This document shows, piece by piece, positions 9,314-12,097 of a stretch of 12,097 bases of DNA. The DNA comes from Nitrospirota bacterium (GTDB lineage: Bacteria > Nitrospirota > Nitrospiria > Nitrospirales > Nitrospiraceae), in the NCBI GenBank assembly GCA_020028595.1, contig JAIBHQ010000009.1, positions 1 through 12,097 of the forward strand, in the 5' to 3' direction. The notes under the pieces were generated by a model that was not told the DNA's origin, ran no database searches, and saw nothing but the letters and a program-made list of their open reading frames with translations. The position numbers and the translations under genes were made by a program. Numbering within the stretch: the stretch's first letter is position 1; each line of letters opens with the position of its first letter.

Positions 9314-11094
9314 GGCACCATCCTGATTTCTGGCCTGATTTCTGGCCTGATTTCTGGCCCGATTCCCGCCCCGATTCCGGTGTGGGCCGCCAGGGCCAGC
9401 TTCATCGGTTCCTGGGAAGACACGCCGAGATACGTGAGCGCCTGTTCCGCCACCCGCCGGAAGACCGGCGCCGCCACCGTGCCGCCCCAAGCCTCTCCCT
9501 GAGGCTCGTCAATGATCGCGATGATCGTCAGGCGCGGATCCTCGGCCGGGACGTAGCCCGCGAAAGACGCCACGGACAAGGCCGATGAATAGGCGCCGGT
9601 GGCCGGATCGATCTTCTGCGCCGTTCCCGTCTTGCCCGCCACACGATAGCCGGCGACGGCCGCTTTCGAGCCGGTGCCAGCCGTCACGACGCCTTCCAAT
9701 ATTGTGTTGAGCGTCTGGGCCGTTTCCGCCGTAATGGGACGGCGGCGGACCTGCGGCGTGACTTGCGCGACCACCTGCCCGTGGCCATCGCGGACGTCCG
9801 AGACGACATAGGGCCGCATCAGCCACCCGCCGTTCGCCACGGCCGAGACGGCCGTCGCCAGCTGAAGCGCCGTCACGCCGATTTCCTGCCCCATCGCAAT
9901 GGAGGCCAGCGTCCGCCTGCCCCACTCGCGCGGTTCCTTGACCAGGCCGGTGGCCTCTCCCGGCAGATCGATTTCAGTCCGTTCTCCGAATCCAAAGGCC
10001 TTCAGATAGCGAAACAGGCGGTCCTCCCCCAGCACCATGGCGGTTTTTGCGGCCGCCACATTGCTGGATCGCTGAATGGCCTGCGTAAAGGTGATCCACT
10101 TGGCTTTCTCGTGATCGTGAATCACCGTGCCGGCAATCGTCATCTTCCCGTTTTCCGCATAGATCGTGCTGTTCGGCTTCATGGCCCGTTCTTCCAGCGC
10201 GGCCGCAGCCAGAAATATTTTCAGGGTCGAGCCTGGCTCATAGGCATCGGTGACAACCCGGTTGCGCCACCGGTCCGCGGACAGTCCACGCATAGCATTC
10301 GGGTCGAACCGCGGCGCCATCGCCATCGCCAGCACCGCGCCGGTCTTGGGCTCCATCACGATCACGATGCCGCCTTTGGCCTGGGACGCCGACACGGCAT
10401 CATCCAACTCTTTCTCCGCGATGTACTGGATCACCTCGTCGATCGTCAGCGTCACGCTGTGTCCTGCGGACGGCCCCTGCTCCGTCAGCCCCTTGGGAAA
10501 CACCGTACGTCCCAGGGCATCACGCTGCAGCACGATCTGGCGCTTTTCTCCTCGCAGGTAGGGATCGTAGCGGCGCTCGATCCCTTCCAGGCCCTGGCCG
10601 TCCATGCCGGCGAATCCCATCACGTGCGACAGCAGCGGCCCCTTGGGATAGAACCGCCGCCCCTCCATCACCGTGCCGATCCCATCCAGCGACAGCCGCT
10701 CCAGGCGCCGCCCCTGTTCGGGGTCCACCTTTCTGGCAATCCATACGAAGCTTCGCTCCTGCCGGAGCTTTTTCTCGATCTCGTCAGCGCGCACGTGCAG
10801 CACACGCGCGAGATCGCGCGCCACGCCGGACGGATTGTCCAGCGACGCCGGCATGCCGAACACTGACGGCACCTCCATGTTCATGGCCAGCACCTTGCCC
10901 CGGCGATCGTAAATGGAGCCCCGGTTCCCCTCGACCGTCACGGCCTTCTGGTGCTGCCGGTCCGCCCGGACCGACAGCTCTGCCGCCTGCAATACTTGAA
11001 GTTGAACAAGCCGCCCCATCACGGCGGCAAACCCCGCCAGCAGAAGGACCGCGAGCACGATCCGGCGGCCGCGACAGAAATCCATGCCGATCAC
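9310..11094 (-). CDS. ftsI: Septal peptidoglycan transpeptidase FtsI (penicillin-binding protein 3 type)
   Basis: Class B penicillin-binding protein that crosslinks septal peptidoglycan with FtsW. From the GTG at 11094 it is 594 residues: short cytoplasmic start, one membrane anchor (about 11-31), dimerisation/pedestal domain containing GNRGSIYDRRG (56-66), then the transpeptidase domain with active-site Ser289 in STLK, SSN (343-345) and KTGT (488-491). No PASTA domain is seen. The start is set by GGAG six bases upstream and a GTGA overlap with the ftsL stop; an upstream TTG (11106) and a downstream ATG (11085) are less well placed. The C-terminal tail ends in a tetrapeptide repeat (PEIR three times, preceded by GIGA and GIGP) encoded by a 12-bp tandem DNA repeat. 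The TGA stop overlaps the murE ATG. Confidence 0.97.
   Translation of the reverse strand: MIGMDFCRGRRIVLAVLLLAGFAAVMGRLVQLQVLQAAELSVRADRQHQKAVTVEGNRGSIYDRRGKVLAMNMEVPSVFGMPASLDNPSGVARDLARVLHVRADEIEKKLRQERSFVWIARKVDPEQGRRLERLSLDGIGTVMEGRRFYPKGPLLSHVMGFAGMDGQGLEGIERRYDPYLRGEKRQIVLQRDALGRTVFPKGLTEQGPSAGHSVTLTIDEVIQYIAEKELDDAVSASQAKGGIVIVMEPKTGAVLAMAMAPRFDPNAMRGLSADRWRNRVVTDAYEPGSTLKIFLAAAALEERAMKPNSTIYAENGKMTIAGTVIHDHEKAKWITFTQAIQRSSNVAAAKTAMVLGEDRLFRYLKAFGFGERTEIDLPGEATGLVKEPREWGRRTLASIAMGQEIGVTALQLATAVSAVANGGWLMRPYVVSDVRDGHGQVVAQVTPQVRRRPITAETAQTLNTILEGVVTAGTGSKAAVAGYRVAGKTGTAQKIDPATGAYSSALSVASFAGYVPAEDPRLTIIAIIDEPQGEAWGGTVAAPVFRRVAEQALTYLGVSSQEPMKLALAAHTGIGAGIGPEIRPEIRPEIRMVP
9323..9382. repeat. 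12-bp tandem repeat at the 3' end of ftsI
   Basis: Three identical 12-base units (CTGATTTCTGGC on the plus strand) occupy 9323-9358, followed by two diverged units with the same period (9359-9370 and 9371-9382). On the coding strand each unit encodes four residues; the three perfect units give the PEIR repeats of the FtsI tail. The repeat ends ten bases before the murE ATG and abuts its AGGA ribosome site. Because the unit is a multiple of three, gain or loss of copies would keep the ftsI frame. Confidence 0.9.
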
Positions 11095-11420
11095 GGTTTT
11101 CTCCAAAAACGTTCGCTCTTCGCGACGTGGACTTCCGGCGACCGTTCACCCATGGTGGGTGAAGAATCGGCGGCGCTCACCATCACCACCTGTCCCGACT
11201 GGGGCGGTAGCATCCCCAGCTTCTCGGTCGCCGCTTTTGCAATACGGTCCGGCGCCGTCAAGGCCGAGACCTTCACGCGCAATTCATCCTGCTCGCGCTG
11301 GAGCGCGATCTTTTGAGTCTTCAACTGCTCGACGCGGTAGCCGACCCGCACAATGTCCACCCGCTCCCACACAAACAGCAGCAGCACCCCGATGATGCCC
11401 AGCCCGGCGAGCAGCCTCAT
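11091..11420 (-). CDS. ftsL: Cell division protein FtsL
   Basis: Small bitopic divisome protein that, with its partners (FtsB/FtsQ type), links to and activates FtsW/FtsI. 109 residues: almost no cytoplasmic N-terminus, one membrane segment (about 3-18), then a predicted periplasmic coiled coil rich in Glu, Gln, Lys and Leu (about 28-55). The family motif DRIAKAATEKLGMLPPQSGQ (58-77) follows, then VVMV and a polar tail. Sequence is poorly conserved in this family, so the call rests on topology, this motif and position between rsmH and ftsI. The ATG at 11420 overlaps the rsmH TGA by four bases and has a strong GGAGG at 11426-11430 with a 5-base spacer. The TGA stop (11091-11093) overlaps the GTG start of ftsI. 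Confidence 0.92.
   Translation of the reverse strand: MRLLAGLGIIGVLLLFVWERVDIVRVGYRVEQLKTQKIALQREQDELRVKVSALTAPDRIAKAATEKLGMLPPQSGQVVMVSAADSSPTMGERSPEVHVAKSERFWRKP
11101..11104 (-). promoter_or_regulatory. Ribosome binding site that sets the ftsI GTG start
   Basis: GGAG on the minus strand, six bases before the GTG at 11094, inside the last codons of ftsL. It is too far (15 bases) from the in-frame ATG at 11085 and overlaps the TTG at 11106, so it supports the GTG, which also forms a four-base overlap with the ftsL stop. Confidence 0.7.
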
Positions 11421-12097
11421 GTCGGCCTCCGTTCCGGCAGCCGTTCGGCGACCCGCAATTTGGCACTGCGCGCGCGAGGATTGTCCCGGCGCTCTTCGTC
11501 CGAAGGCACGTATGGCTTTTTCGTCAGAATTTTGAGACAGGCCTCGGAGCCCTGCGCCAGAGACCGGAACGTTTGCTTGGCGATCCGGTCTTCAAGGGAA
11601 TGGAAGGAAATCACGCAGAGCCGTCCGCCGGGGGCCAGCACGTCGGCCGCGTCGCGCAAGGCACCCTCGATCACCTCAAGCTCCTGATTGACCGCGATGC
11701 GCAACGCTTGAAACGTCCGCGTCGCACAGTGAATGCGCCCGTGGCGGTACGCCGCCGGAACGGAGCCTGAAACGACAGACACGAGATCGAAGGTGGTGCG
11801 AAGTGGGTGGGCTTTTCTGGCAGCGACAATGGCGCGGGCGATGCGGCGCGAATAACGTTCCTCGCCGTATTGATAGATAAGATCGGCGAGTTCGCGCTCA
11901 GGAAGCTGAGCGACCAGGTCCGCAGCAGTGCGACCCGCACGTTGATCCATGCGCATATCGAGAGGACCGTCGGAGAGAAAGCTCAGCCCCCGCTCTGGAC
12001 GGTCCAGTTGAGCCGACGACACGCCGAGATCAAAGATCACGCCGTCAACCTCCGCCACGCCGACCGACATTAGGCATTGCTTGAGTGCGCTGAAATT
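11417..12097 (-). CDS. rsmH: 16S rRNA (cytosine(1402)-N(4))-methyltransferase RsmH (5' end cut by window edge)
   Basis: SAM-dependent enzyme that methylates N4 of C1402 in 16S rRNA; also called MraW. The frame is open to the window edge, giving 226 C-terminal residues; about 80-100 N-terminal residues with the first SAM motif are missing. Starting the gene at the internal ATG at 12070 would be wrong, since the preceding codons (NFSALKQCL) also match the family. Motifs: VDGVIFDLGVSSAQLD (17-32) with PERGLSF (34-40), GPLDMRMD (44-51), YGEERYSRRIARAI (77-90), TRTFQALRIAVNQEL (126-140), GGRLCVISFHSLEDR (157-171) and NPRARSAKLRVAER (206-219). The usual IHPATRTFQ reads IHCATRTFQ here. It is the usual first or second gene of the dcw cluster and overlaps ftsL by four bases. 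Confidence 0.96.
   Translation of the reverse strand, partial: NFSALKQCLMSVGVAEVDGVIFDLGVSSAQLDRPERGLSFLSDGPLDMRMDQRAGRTAADLVAQLPERELADLIYQYGEERYSRRIARAIVAARKAHPLRTTFDLVSVVSGSVPAAYRHGRIHCATRTFQALRIAVNQELEVIEGALRDAADVLAPGGRLCVISFHSLEDRIAKQTFRSLAQGSEACLKILTKKPYVPSDEERRDNPRARSAKLRVAERLPERRPT

Noticed and set aside
7817..9490. Extended MurE reading with 59 extra N-terminal residues
   Set aside because: The extra part overlaps the ftsI coding sequence in another frame and is low-complexity Gly/Arg/Asn. The ATG at 9313 has a ribosome site and a family-like N-terminus.

Overview
The window is a GC-rich piece of a bacterial dcw (division and cell wall) cluster, and every gene lies on the minus strand. 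In transcription order, from high to low coordinates, it holds rsmH (5' end outside the window), ftsL, ftsI, murE, murF, mraY, murD, ftsW, murG and murC (3' end outside the window). This is the classic order of the cluster. The MurE motif DNPR points to meso-diaminopimelate peptidoglycan, so a Gram-negative-type bacterium is likely. Protein style, GC content and palindromic heptamer arrays in two gaps make a Nitrospirota (Nitrospira-like) origin my best guess, but this is weak inference from memory and not shown by the sequence.

Region by region: 12097-9310 carries rsmH (16S rRNA methyltransferase), ftsL (divisome scaffold) and ftsI (septal transpeptidase). 9313-5225 carries murE, murF and mraY, which complete the UDP-MurNAc-pentapeptide and load it on undecaprenyl phosphate. 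5205-3808 is murD. 3724-1416 is ftsW (septal glycosyltransferase) and murG (lipid II synthesis). 1335-1 is most of murC. Together the genes supply the cytoplasmic Mur ligases, the two membrane steps that make lipid I and lipid II, and the FtsW/FtsI polymerase-crosslinker pair with its FtsL partner. murB, ddl, ftsQ, ftsA and ftsZ would be expected beyond coordinate 1, but that is inference.

The cluster is packed very tightly. Junctions rsmH-ftsL, ftsL-ftsI, ftsI-murE and ftsW-murG are four-base ATGA or GTGA overlaps, a fifth is possible at murE-murF, and murF-mraY has one base between stop and start. Only two gaps exceed 20 bases (murD-ftsW and murG-murC). Each is filled by an unusual element: two arms of tandem 7-base units (consensus about GTRATNN) in inverted orientation, able to fold into a roughly 30-bp imperfect hairpin. 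The arms run into the stop codon of the gene before and supply the only Shine-Dalgarno-like bases of the gene after.

Other points of note are a 12-bp tandem repeat that writes a PEIR tetrapeptide repeat into the FtsI tail just before murE, and a MurD whose normally invariant Arg (HR motif) reads as Ala. There are no tRNA, rRNA, CRISPR or mobile-element genes, no stretch over 100 bases without a gene, and no promoter or intrinsic terminator that I can support. I found no undescribed multi-gene system; the novelty here lies in the intergenic palindromes.
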